From Eriocheir sinensis (taxonomy: Eukaryota; Arthropoda; Malacostraca; Decapoda; Varunidae), in assembly GCF_024679095.1 (NCBI RefSeq), contig NC_066512.1, positions 13,857,536-13,921,535 on the forward strand: DNA of 64,000 nt. The letters run 5' to 3'. The position numbers were made by a program, and so were the translations under genes. The notes beneath the pieces are model-generated. The model made no database searches and was not told the DNA's origin. It worked only from the letters and a program-made list of their open reading frames with translations. Positions 49,095 to 62,775 of this stretch are shown here, piece after piece. Position 1 is the stretch's first letter. The number at the start of each line of letters is the position of its first letter.

Positions 49095-49390
49095 GGGGAT
49101 AAGGGAAAGGTAAAGCTCGGAGCATACGCTATAGCTGCGCGAGGCGGCGGTGCTAGTCTCCATCCCGTTGGCCAGTTAAGGCTGTGGTGGGAGAGAACCA
49201 ATCAACCCGACACAGGGCAATATAACAGCCGGGTTACCACAGATTACCGTCCCCAGACTCCCCCAGGTACCCATTTATCAACCATCCCGAAAAGAAGGAT
49301 TAATAGCAAATTGCCCAGGCCTGAATTCAAACCTAAGCCCACAGATTCGTAGCTAGGGACGCTAACCACTGCACCGCGAAGGCCCGTTCG
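49095..49390 (-). mobile_element. SINE-3 copy b with tRNA-like head
   Basis: The minus strand starts CCTTCGCGGTGCAGTGGTTA + GCGTCC (A box) and has a B-box-like AGGTTTGAATTCAGGCC. The body includes GATAAATGGGTACC and ends GCGCAGCTATAGCG. Related to 29045-29245 and 56280-56525. Confidence 0.8.
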
Positions 49391-49427
49391 ATGGGGGATG
49401 CTGTTCTCTTAATAAAGGCAGCAGCAC

Positions 49428-49429
<2 letters not shown>

Positions 49430-49492
<63 letters not shown>
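49430..49492. repeat. (TG)n microsatellite
   Basis: About 31 TG units. Confidence 0.97.
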
Positions 49493-49495
<3 letters not shown>

Positions 49496-50039
49496 ACAGA
49501 GATACGAACAGCAACATCATCGAGGTTACTCACTTAATGATAATGAACCTCAGTTTGAATGTCCATAGTGTATACACGTCACTAGAATACTTAAATGGGC
49601 AGCATCGCATCGCGTTTACACGGTTCCGCATAAGCGCTAGCCGCTTACTCGTTGGCTGTTGAGGAAGGGCGGTGGAACAGGCGCGGGCGTGGCTGTATGT
49701 CCCTGGAGCGGCTGTGTTTGTGGTGCAGTTCAGACAGAGCTACACGTGCTCTAAGACTGTCATATTACACAGCATGTTCAGCATACATATGTTTTTCATA
49801 GTGTACAAGGATAATGGGATACCACCAGCCCAGGTGTTGTAAAATATTGCATGGAGTATTATCTTGCTACAACTAAATAGGCAAGGGAAGGTAACACAGA
49901 AAAAAAGAAGAGAAATGAGATGCAGTGAAGCAAAGGTTGTCCGTCATAATCCGTCATATCTTTGTTACCACAAGAACTTGGTCAGTATAATATGTACCGA
50001 TTGTCCAAATCTACATGGTTGTTTTATTAATTATTTTAT

Positions 50040-50800
50040 GCTTCAAATGTATCTTGATTGTGTCATGTATACCAAATGTTCTAAACGTTTTAGAGTCGTA
50101 TATGTTTTTTCTGGTATTTATTTTATATGTTCTTACTTGATGAGGCTTTACTTCTTCAAATTTTATTGTTGTTTGACGGTTTTATCTCCAGTGTTTTGTG
50201 TTTTTAAGTTAACTTGTTTAGGCTTTATTTCTTGAAATGCTCTTGATGTTTTTCGTTTTGTGTCCTGTGTTTTGTCTTTCATGAGTTTCTGTTATGTGCT
50301 TTGTGTGTTTTAGGAATAGTATATGTGTAGGAGTTAATAGGTAAGGTATTTCAGTGAGTTTTGGTGTTCGTTTCATGGTTTTGTTTTACGTATTGTGTGT
50401 TTCAAGTGTATAGTGATTGTATTATGTGTACCAAGTGCTCTAAACGTTTTAGCTTATTGTTTGTGTTTTTTGGGCCTTTATTTTATATTTTCTAAACGTT
50501 CAGGCATTACTTCTTGAAATTCTATTGTTTTATTTTTTTTATGTCCGTTGTTTTGCCTTTTATGACTCTTTTATGAACTTTAGGTGCAATGTTTGTATAA
50601 CATTTGAGGAGTTGACGCATTTGTGTGACTTTCGGTGTTTGTTTCATGTTTTGTGTTTGATGTGTTTACGTGTTTAGATATTATTTCATCGACTGTTTCC
50701 GGTGATATTTATATAGGACAATATGTTGTATTACTGTTTCATATTAGCTTATTGTATGTTAGGGTCAATAAACTTATTTATCTATCTATCTATCTCTGTT
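50040..50800. repeat. Diverged ~355-bp tandem duplication ending in (TATC)n
   Basis: TTCAA.TGTAT..TGATTGT and CTAAACGTTTTAG recur at about 50043/50400 and 50080/50440, with shared TTTATTTTATAT and ACTTCTTGAAATT. The segment ends CAATAAACTTATTTATC + TATCTATC, like a retroposon 3' end. Open frames are Phe/Cys-rich by composition and not considered genes. Confidence 0.6.
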
Positions 50801-50933
50801 GCTGGACGCGCCACAGGCAAATGAAATGAGTAAATTTCGGCACTACACTGGATATTAAAAAACAACAACAATGTAACAATGGCAAGATGAATGTGTCATG
50901 GGGTCATTTGCTGGGCTCTGAAAAGAAAACATC

Positions 50934-50935
<2 letters not shown>

Positions 50936-50980
<45 letters not shown>
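50936..50980. repeat. (GT)n microsatellite
   Basis: About 22 GT units. Confidence 0.96.
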
Positions 50981-50983
<3 letters not shown>

Positions 50984-51217
50984 AGTGCAAAAACTCATGC
51001 TTTGATGAATATATCACGACAGTCGTAATGACAACGCCGACTCACGCGACCACATAATTATTATCTCTGAATTACCCGTGGCGGGCTTGTGGGCATCACT
51101 GATGCAGGTTGTCACTTGCCTGTAAGCTTGTTCCTGTGTTCGCTCGCTGGCTTGTTGGGTGGTTCGCCTGAGGCCCGCGGTCTGACCCGCCGCCGTTGCC
51201 GCCGCCACCTTGCCACC

Positions 51218-51392
<175 letters not shown>

Positions 51393-51829
51393 TGTTGTAC
51401 GTGTTTAGCGGGGACTGCCTTGGGACAGACCCTTAGCATTCCTTTCACGATATATCAGCCTCTCCCTCCCCTACCTGTCTGGCCACGACCGTCGCCTGGA
51501 GGCCTGCTCAGCGTTACCTAATTACCTCGGTTCCTCACCCTAGCAACTATGTTCTCTCCTCGTCTTTCTTGTGGTAACATCGACTAGTCTTTTCTCCTCT
51601 CCTCTCGTCTCTTTTCTTTTTCTTAGTGACAGAACATCCGATTCCCTATTCTCCATTTTACCCACCTTTCCTACGTTCTCTCCTCTGCCTTGTAAATGAA
51701 GAACGAATCAAATTTTCTCTTCACTTCATTTCGACTGGACAGCGAAACCTTCCCTCCTCTCTTTTTACAACTCTTGTGACAGCAGTACTTCCTCCTTTCT
51801 TCTTTCCCTAGTGATTACATAGCGACTCG
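51393..51829. other. Unassigned spacer
   Basis: Pyrimidine-rich in part; no gene feature supported. Confidence 0.45.
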
Positions 51830-52020
51830 TAGCTTTTGGAGATAGGACAGAGCCCTGCGGGACACCACTGTTGGGATAGGTTTAGGGGAAAAACAGTGAC
51901 CGTCTACCACAGCCGAGATAGAACGGCCGGAAAGGAAGCTGGAGGTAAAAGGATAAAAGTACAGAGAGAGGGATAGAATCCGTAGGAGGATAGTTTAGAA
52001 AGCAAAGATTTTTGCCAGAC
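51830..52020 (-). mobile_element. LINE-B copy E, RT fragment
   Basis: Matches 58400-58575 (same strand): GACAGAGCCCTG.GG.ACAC, ACAGTGACCGTCTACCAC, ATAGAACGGCCGGAAAGGA and AGCAAAGATTTT..GCCAGACTC. It encodes the SGRSISAVVDGHCS and SGVSQGSVLSP region. Fragmentary. Confidence 0.88.
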
Positions 52021-52037
52021 TCAGACTCAGACTCCGA

Positions 52038-52305
<268 letters not shown>

Positions 52306-52334
52306 TCGTGAGAGACATGGACATGGAATGCAGC

Positions 52335-52756
52335 ACAGTAATCGAGAATACGTGCAGTGGAAATGACTTTTATAAGAGGTGCATGTGGTGTGTCAGGATG
52401 GGATGGACAAAGTATTGAAAGCGTGAATGAGAGGTTTGGAAGGGTGTGGCAGCTAAAGGAGTGGATTGTGGAGTGGTGGAGTGGGTGAAGCTGGATGTGC
52501 TGAATGGTTTGGACACGTGATGTGATGGGGGAGAATGAATTTGTGAAGAGACTGTATTAGGGAACGATTGAGGGAGGGGGTGTCAGGGGAAGACCACCTG
52601 TGAAGTGGATCAATAAGGTGAGCGAGTATTGGAGCGAGAGAGTTGGAAGTAGCAGGATTGAGTGTGCTGAGAGGGAGTGCCAGAACAAGGAGATGGGGGC
52701 ACTTCTGCTGTGGCCACCCCCTGGAGGGAAGTTCCCGTGAGGGAGCAGGGCGTTGG

Positions 52757-52757
<1 letters not shown>
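52335..52757 (+). mobile_element. LINE-C 3' end (ORF2 C-terminus)
   Basis: Frames encode [51 protein letters not shown] and GHFCCGHPLEGSSREGAG. WFGHV..M and RGRP..KW are the conserved C-terminal pattern of RTE-like and related invertebrate elements. Frameshifted. It probably belongs to the same family as 44265-45961, but no overlap exists to prove it. Confidence 0.8.

Positions 52758-52758
<1 letters not shown>

Positions 52759-52840
<82 letters not shown>
52759..52840. repeat. (AT)n microsatellite
   Basis: Forty-one AT units exactly between two LINE fragments. Confidence 0.98.
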
Positions 52841-52843
<3 letters not shown>

Positions 52844-55117
52844 GGTTGGGCGCCTCCGATCACAATCTTATTTCTGCCTCGTGTCCTATCGCGCCTGTAC
52901 ATCCTCTCGACCCACCGAAGAGGCGATGCTTCTGGCATTTGCTTCAGCTCGGTGGGACGACCTGAGGATGTACTTTTCCGATTTCCCGTGGAATGATTAT
53001 TGCTTCCAGGATAGAGACCCTCTGTGTGTGCTCAGCGCATCACAGAGGTGATTGTCTCTGGAATGGAGGCATACATTCCTCGTTCTTTCTCCCTCACGCT
53101 AAAAGCCTGGTTTAATCACGCTTGTTCTCGTGCTGTCAATGATAGAGGTAGCTCACAAAAGATACCAGAGCCTTCAAACTAATGCTAATTATGAACTTTA
53201 CATTTCTGCCCGAAATCGTGCCAAATCTATTCTCCGACTAACCAAAATTCTTTCATTAATAGAAAATGTCAAACCTTGCTTTCTCTAACTCTTCCCGTGA
53301 CTTCTGGCATCTAGCCAAAAACATCTCCTCCAACTTCACTTCTTCATCTTTCCTCCACTCTCAGTCCTGACGGCAACACTGCCGTCTCATCTATCTCTAA
53401 GGCTGAACTCTTCTCTCAAACTTTTCTAAAAACTCCACTCTGGACGATTCTGGGCATATTCCTCCTACTCATCCCCTCTGACTCCTTTATGCCTGTTATA
53501 AAGATTCTTCAAAATGATGTTTTCTATGCCCTCTCTGGCCTCAATCCTCAGAAGGCTTATGGACCTGATGGAGTGCCTCCTATTGTCCTTAAAACTGTGC
53601 CTCCGTGCTGTCACCCTGCCTGGTCAAACTCTTTCGCCTCTGCCTGTCAACATCTACCTTTCCTTCTTGCTTGAAGTATGCCTTCATACAGCCTGTACCT
53701 AAGAAGGGTGACCGCTCCAATCCCTCAAACTACCGTCCTATTGCTTTACTTTCTTGTCTATCTAAAGCTTTGAATCAATCCTTAACCGGAAGATTCAAAA
53801 GCACCTTCCACTTCTGACCTTCTATCTGATCGCCAGTATGGGTTCCGCAAGGGCGTTCTACTGGTGATCTCCTAGCCTTCTTAACTGACTCTTGGTCATC
53901 CTCTTAGCCGTTTCGGTGAAACTTTGCTATTGCGCTGGACATATCAAAAGCTTTGATAGGGTCTGGCACAAATCTTTGCTTTCTAAACTACCTCCTACGG
54001 TTTCTATCCTTCTCTGTACCTTTATCTCCAGTTTCCTTTCTGACCGTTCTATTTCTGCCGTGGTAGACGGTCACTGTTCTTCCCTAAATCTATTAACAGT
54101 GGTGTCCCACAGGGTTCTGTCCTATCTCCCACTCTTTTCTGTTGTTCATTGATGATCTTCTTTCCAAAACGAACTGTCCTATCCATTCCTACGCCGATGA
54201 TTCCACTCTGCATTATTCAACTTCTTTAATAGAAGACCCACCCTTCAGGAACTTAACGACTCAAGGCTGGAGGCTGCAGAACAGCCTCAGACCTTACTAT
54301 TATTTCCGATTGGGGCAAGAAGAACCTGGTGTCCTTCAACGCCTCAAAACACAGTTTCTCCACCTATCCACTCGACACAATCTTCCAAACAACTATCCTA
54401 TTCTTTGACAACACCCAGCTATCACCTTCCTCAACACTAAACATCCTCGGTCTATCCTTAACTCAAAATCTCAACTGGAAACTTCATATCTCATCTCTTA
54501 CTAAATCAGCTTCCTCGAGGCTGGGCGTTCTGTACCGTCTCCGCCAGTTCTTCTCCCCTGCACAGTTGCTGTCCATATACAGGGGCCTTGTCCGCCCTCG
54601 TATGGAGTATGCATCTCATGTGGGGGCTCCACTCACAGCTCTTCTGGACAGAGTGGAGGCAAAGGCTCTTCGTCTCATCAGCTCTCCTCCTCATACTGAT
54701 AGTCTTCTACCTCTTAAGTTCCGCAGCAATGTTGCCTCTTTCTATTTTCTATTAACATTTTCAAGCTATCTGTTCTTCTGAATTTACGAACTGCATGCCT
54801 CCCCTCCCGCGGCCCGCTGCACTCGACTTTCTACTCATGCTCATCCCTATACTGTCCAAACCCTTATGCAAGAGTTAACCAGCATCTTCACTCTTTCATC
54901 CTCACGCTGGTAAACTCTGGAACAATCTTCCTCCATCTGTATTTCCTCTTGCCTACGACTTGAACTCTTTCAAGAGGAGGGTATCAGGACACCTCTCCTC
55001 CCGAAACTGACCTATCTTTCGGCCACCTCTTTGGAATCTTTTTAGGAGCAGCGAGTAGCGGGCTTTTTTTTATTAATGTTTACTTTTTGTGCCCTTGAGC
55101 TGTCTCTGTGCTGTAAA

Positions 55118-55120
<3 letters not shown>
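52841..55120 (+). mobile_element. LINE-B copy C, endonuclease end to 3' tail
   Basis: In order: [19 protein letters not shown] (SDH block), [58 protein letters not shown] / [30 protein letters not shown], the catalytic YADDSTLHYSTS, NILGLSLTQNLNWKLHISSL and RPRMEYASHV. The 3' UTR ends CTGTCTCTGTGCTGTAAAA. Multiple frameshifts. It is the best plus-strand guide to the order of LINE-B domains. Confidence 0.9.

Positions 55121-55126
<6 letters not shown>

Positions 55127-55185
<59 letters not shown>
55127..55185. repeat. (AT)n microsatellite
   Basis: About 29 AT units between the LINE-B poly(A) and the SINE-1 poly(T). Confidence 0.97.
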
Positions 55186-56279
<1,094 letters not shown>

Positions 56280-56525
56280 TCGTTATGGCTATAGTATGTA
56301 AGTCTGTGGTCCTACTGCATGACGCTGACAATTTTCAACCATCGCCGAAACCGTTGGCCCTTTGAGCCTGTGGTAGGTAAGAACGATTTATCCCGGGACA
56401 CGGCCCGTTTTAAAATACGGGATTGCCACAGTTCATCTTCCCCAGGTTTTCTCAGGTACTCTTCTATCGACCAGCCCGAATGGGAGGATGAAGAGCTGGG
56501 CTCGCGGAGTCCACTGCTCCACGGG
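56280..56525 (-). mobile_element. SINE-3 copy c, diverged
   Basis: Shared with 49095-49390: CCGTTGGCC..TT..G.CTG, GTGGTAGG, CCACAG.T.A.C.TCCCCAG and CAGGTAC.C.T.TATC.ACCA + CCCGAA. The head is partly preserved (CGTGGAGCAGTGGACTCCGC on the minus strand). Confidence 0.68.
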
Positions 56526-56578
56526 GGTTATAGGAAGCACTTAAAAAAAAAAAAACCCACATACATACACGTAAAATT

Positions 56579-57285
<707 letters not shown>

Positions 57286-57376
<91 letters not shown>
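57286..57376. repeat. (TG)n at the 3' end of LINE-B copy D
   Basis: About 45 TG units. On the minus strand the LINE ends CTGTAAA and continues as (CA)n. Confidence 0.97.
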
Positions 57377-57378
<2 letters not shown>

Positions 57379-60300
57379 ACAGCAAAGGAGACAGATCAAG
57401 AGCTTAAAAAAAAGAAAACAATAATGAAAAAAAGAGTTCGCTACTTACTGCCCCTAAAAAGATTGGAGAGGAGTGGCCGAAAGAGAAGTCAATTTCGGGA
57501 GGAGAGGTGTCCTGATACCCTCCTCTTGAGAGAGTTGAGGTCGTAGGCAAGACGAAATACAGATGAAGGAAGATTGTTCCAGAGTTTACCAGCGTAAGGG
57601 ATGAAAGAGTGAAGGTGCTGGTTAACTCTTGCATAAGGGGTTTGGACAGTATAGGGATGAGCTTGAGTAGAAAGTCGTGTGTGACGAGTCCGCGGGAGGG
57701 GGGGAGGCATGTAGTTAGCAAGTTCAGAAGAGGAATCAGCATGAAAATACCGATAGAAGATAGAAAGAGAGGCAACATGGCTGCGGAATTTAAGAGGTAG
57801 AAGACTCAGTAAGAGGAGAGCTGATGAGACGAAGAGCCTTATACTCCACTCTGTCCAGAAGAGCTGTGTGAGTGGAGCCCCCCTACACATGAGATGCATA
57901 CTCCAAACGAGGGCGGGCAAGGCCCCTGTATATGGATAGCAACTGTGCGGAGGAGAAGAACTGGCGGAGACGATACAGAACACCCAACCTCAAGGAAGCT
58001 GATTTAGTGAGAGAGGAGATGTGAAGTTTGCAGTTAAGATTTTGAGTCAAGGAAAGACCGAGGATATTTAATGTTGAAGAAGATGACAGCTGAGTGTTGT
58101 CGAAGAATAGGGGGATAGATGTTTGGAAGATTGTGTCGAGTTGATAGATGGATAAATTGAGTTTTTGAGGCATTGAAGGACACAAGGTTCCTTTTACCCC
58201 AAACGGAAATGATAGGTATAATAATGGTCTGAGATATACGCGTTCTGCAGCCTACAGTCTAGAGTCATGCAATTCCTGTTGAGAGGGTCTTCTGTTGAAA
58301 GAAGTTGAATAATGCAGAGTGGAGTCGTCAGCGTATGAGTCAATAGGACAGTTTGTTATGGAGAGAAGATCATTGATGAATAACAGGAAGAGAATGGGTG
58401 ATAGGACAGAGCCCTGTGAAACACCACTGTTGATAGGTTTAGGGGAAGAACAGTGACCGTCTACCACTGCAGAGATAGAACGGCCGGAAAGGATACTGGA
58501 GATAAAGGAACAGAGAGAAGGATAAAATACGAAGGAGGGCAGTTTAAAAAGCAAAGATTTTATGCCAGACTCTATCGAAAGCTTTCGATATGTCTAGCGC
58601 AACTGAGAAAGTTTCACCGAAACGGCTAAGAGAGGATGACCAGAGCATGAAGCAGAGCAAGAAGATCGCCAGTAGAACGCCCCTTGCGAAACCCATACTG
58701 GCGATCAGATAGAAGGCCAGAACTGGAAAGGTGCTTTTGAATCTTCCAGTTAAGGATTGATTCAAAAGATTCAGATAGGCAGGAAAGTAAAGCTATAGGC
58801 GGTAGTTTGAGGGGTTGGAGCGGTCACCCTTCTGAGGCACAGGCAGTATGAAGGCATACTTCCAGCAGGAAGGAAAGGTAGATGTCGACAGGCAGAGGCG
58901 AAAAAGTTTGACCTGGCAGGGTGTCAGCACGGAGGCACAGTTTTTAAGGACAATAGGAAGCACTCCATCAAGTCCCTAAGCCTTCTGAGAGTTGAGGCCG
59001 GAGAGGGCATAGCAAGCATCATTCCGAAAAATCTTAATAACAGGCATAAAGGAGTCAGAGGGGGGATGAGTAGGAGGAATATGCCCAGAGTTGTTCAGAG
59101 TGGAGTTGTTTCAGAAAGTTTGAGTGAGGAGTTTAGCCTTAGAGACAGATGAGACGGCGGTGCTACCGTCAGGGTTAAGGAGAAGAGGGAAAGATGAAGA
59201 AGTGAAATTGGAGGAGATATTTTTAGCTAGGTGCCAGAAGTCCCGAGAAGAAATAGAAAAAAGCAAGGTTTTGACATTTGCTATGGATGAAATAGGTTTT
59301 GGTGAGTCGAAGAATAGATTTGGCACGGTTCCGGGCGGAAACGTAAAGATCATGGTTAGCGGGAGTTCGAAGGCTCTGGTACCTTTCGTGAGCTGCCTCT
59401 CTATCTTTGACAGCACGGGAACAAGCGTGATTAAACCAAGGCTTTTTAGCATGAGGAGTAGAGAAAGTATGTGGAATGTATGCCTCCATTCCAGAGACAA
59501 TCACTTCTGTAATGCGCTGGGCACACACAGAGGGGTCTCTATCCTGGAAGCAGTAATCATTCCACGGGAAATCAGAGAAGTACATCCTCAGGTTGTCCCA
59601 CCGAGCTGAAGCAAAATGCAAGAAGCATCGCCTCTTCGGTGGATCCAGAGGATGTACAGGAGCGATAGGACAGGATACAGAAATAAGGTTGTGATCGGAG
59701 GATCCCAACGGAGAGAACAGTTTGACAGGGTAAGCAGAAGGGTTAGAGGTAAGGAAGAAGTCTAGTATGTTGGGTCTGTCTCCAAGACTGTCGGGAATAC
59801 GTGTAGGGTGCTGAACCAGCTGCTCTAGGTCGTTGAGGAGAGCAAAGTTGTAGGCTTGTTCACTGGGCTGGTCAGTGAAAGAGGATGAAAGCCAAAGGTG
59901 GTGGTGAACATTGAAATTTCCCAAGATGGAGATTTCAGCGAAGGGAGAGTGGGTCAAGATGTGCTCCACTTTAGAGTTCAAGTAGTCAAATAATTTTACA
60001 TAGTTAGTTGAGTTAGGTGAGAGATAAACAGCACAAATGTATTTAGTAATAGAATGACAATGAAGTCTAAGCCAGATGGCGGAAAATTCTGGAGTCAAGG
60101 TCGTGGGCACGAGAACAAGAGATGTCGTTGCGCACGCAGGCGCAACATCCAGCTTTGGATTGAGATCTAGGATAGAGATAGTAGGAGGGAACAGAGTAGA
60201 GATTGCTGTCAGTAGCCTCAGAAACCTGTGTTTCGGTGAGGAAGGGAAGATGAAGTTTAGAGAACATAAGAACATAAGAACATAAGAACGCAGGAGTCTA

Positions 60301-60640
60301 CAAGAGGCCGGTAGGCCTGTATAAGAGGCCGGTAGACCTGTACAAGAGACCGGTAGGCCTGTAGAGATGGTGTTCCGCAAAATGAAAATTAGAACGAAGA
60401 CCGCGAATGTTGCTGAAATTGATAAGAAAGAGGCTCGAGGAGTTATCAAGACACCTCTCAAGTTGGCAGCCAGAAGGGGAGTCCTCCCTGGGGGAATTTG
60501 TGGACCCCCCCAGGCGGGGACTCCGAGGCATTGTTTTGGTACGCCATTTTGAATTTTGACTTTTTGGAAAAGCTGTGTATGTTGTGTGAATGTAGTATGG
60601 TGTGGATAGAGAGAGGATCTGTCTTTAGAGAGCATGCTGA
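57377..60640 (-). mobile_element. LINE-B copy D, nearly complete ORF2, broken
   Basis: On the minus strand: [18 protein letters not shown] (endonuclease start), [inserted CR1 tail], [90 protein letters not shown], the RT with INSGVSQGSVLSPILFLLFI and YADDSTLHYSTS, and the C-terminal LNILGLSLTQNLNCKLHISS. The largest frame is 59223-60635. Frameshifts occur at least near 60060 and throughout the RT. The GNFN at the endonuclease block replaces the usual GDFN. Same family as copies A, B, C and E. Dead copy. Confidence 0.9.
60262..60365 (-). mobile_element. CR1-like 3' tail inserted in LINE-B copy D
   Basis: The minus strand reads three variants of a 22-bp unit ACAGGCCTACCGGCCTCTTG, then GACTCCTGCGTTCTTATG and (TTCTTATG)n. 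It equals the 3' end of the CR1 copy at 47838-48392. It splits the endonuclease between AEHHL and LPFLTETQ. Confidence 0.88.
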
Positions 60641-61290
<650 letters not shown>

Positions 61291-61399
61291 TGATTACTTG
61301 ACAACATGAGTTAAATGGCACTGGTAATGAAAAGCTGAATCAGTGACTAATTAATTGGCATGTCAAGCACCTAAAATACTGCTTTATTCAATGACTTAC

Positions 61400-61660
61400 T
61401 AATGAAGAGACTTATTGACTGACAGTGATCGTTTGACTTTCTGACTGACTGAGCAAATGACTGACTGACTGATTAAATACCTAACATTCATCCCAGAACC
61501 ACAGGAAGCCGATAAGCACAACCAGCACCCTACCACCTTTTCACCAAGACCCCTCCATCTTATCACGACCACCCCCACAGCAACCCCCACCGCCGTCGCC
61601 ACCATCATCACCACCAACACCAACACCACTACCATCACCACCACCACCTACCGCTGCACA
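61400..61660. repeat. Degenerate GACT and CAC/CCA tracts
   Basis: ACTGACTGACTGA-type tetranucleotides (61425-61480) and ACCACCACC/CAACACC trinucleotides (61560-61660). Confidence 0.8.
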
Positions 61661-62154
61661 CCCCACTAACTTCCTAACACTACCATGTTACTTATCTCTA
61701 CTGGCCTCCACGGTAAAGGTCAATTACGGCCGTTTTCTTAAACAGTGTAAACCTAGGATACCATTTCGTTAGTTAGCTAGACACCCACAAATGGATTTCA
61801 TAAACGCATCTGACGCTGTTCTGTGTATGGCTAGGATCCCACATTATTGGAACATTCGTGTGCTGACCTATCACACAACATGGGGCGACCATACCCACCC
61901 GAAAGAGATACGAAATGTAAGAAATATATTCATTATATTAAAAAAAACCATATGAATAATCAATAAATATGCTATTATTTTACTTCTGTTATTATTTCAC
62001 TTCTCTTTTTCAATCAGTAACTCTGTAATCACAACAAGTACAAGATTTTAAAACAACATGCGAGGTCGCGCGTGTATTGAAGTAAGTAAGAAGTCGATTA
62101 TAACTACAGTATAGTAATGTAGTTTATTATCATTAAGATGAATGAGATCACTAC
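61661..62154. other. Unassigned spacer with a TIR-like motif
   Basis: GGCTAGGATCCCACATTATT at 61849-61868 resembles the left end of the TIR element at 44779 (GCTAGGATCACACATAG). No matching opposite end was found. Confidence 0.4.
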
Positions 62155-62306
62155 CTTTGGATGAATTCTTCTTCTGTGAGGTACGTCATTGGGTCACTGC
62201 GATCCCGTAAAACTGTGCGGGGTAATCTAATCCGTCGAATTTCTTCAATTTGGTCATCATCAAGCTCTTGTATGAGATGAATGACTCCACGAAAAAGTTC
62301 CAAGGC
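62155..62306 (-). CDS. Coding exon resembling N-terminal region of HARBI1/PIF-type proteins
   Basis: On the minus strand, acceptor GTACATATTTCAG opens and CAAAG|GTAGTG closes a 152-bp exon (phase 0 to 2). It encodes ALELFRGVIHLIQELDDDQ, IEEIRRIRLPRT and VLRDRSDPMTYLTEEEFIQR. The pattern RDR.DP...L.EEEF..R is typical of the segment before the helix-turn-helix of HARBI1-like nucleases and PIF/Harbinger transposases. No further exon was found in the ~300 bp downstream or 1.7 kb upstream. It could be a host gene, a domesticated transposase or a transposon remnant. Confidence 0.5.
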
Positions 62307-62755
62307 CTGAAATATGTACCGGTAATACATGATAATCGAGTATACTTATACACGTGCCTACTTGTAATATATAATAACTGAAATGATGCATTCAGGCCTT
62401 GATATACAGATTACTTCATACAATCTTTTCATTTCTTTCTACTCAAAGATTTATACAGCTGGAAATCAGTAATGTCGATCTAGTAAAATTCTAGTTTAAC
62501 GCAACACTCGGGCAAATCATTTCTAGGTCAGCAGCAGGGAATTGGGTATATTTTACTTTATTCACCGTCTCAAAGCGGTACTTCTCACACTTCTCATCGG
62601 TTAAATGTCATTATTCTATGCATTTTGAACCCCATATAAAGGCCTATGCGTCACAAATTGCTAGAAACACCGCTAGCGATTTTAAAAAGTTAGTGGGGCC
62701 TCGGGGCGCCTGGTGGGAGAACGTAACGTGTTGACATTTCACGGGTAACTCATAA
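62307..62755. other. Unassigned spacer
   Basis: Nothing recognised; it would be intronic if the preceding exon is real. Confidence 0.4.
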
Positions 62756-62775
62756 TTAGGTTAGGTTAGGTTAGG
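62756..62775 (+). repeat. Short interstitial TTAGG repeat
   Basis: Four exact TTAGG units, the canonical arthropod telomere motif. At 20 bp it can be chance or a scar of telomeric DNA. Confidence 0.75.

Noticed and set aside
49864..50235. 123-residue Cys/Phe/Tyr-rich frame
   Set aside because: Lies in T-rich duplicated non-coding DNA with a retroposon-like end; composition explains the residues.
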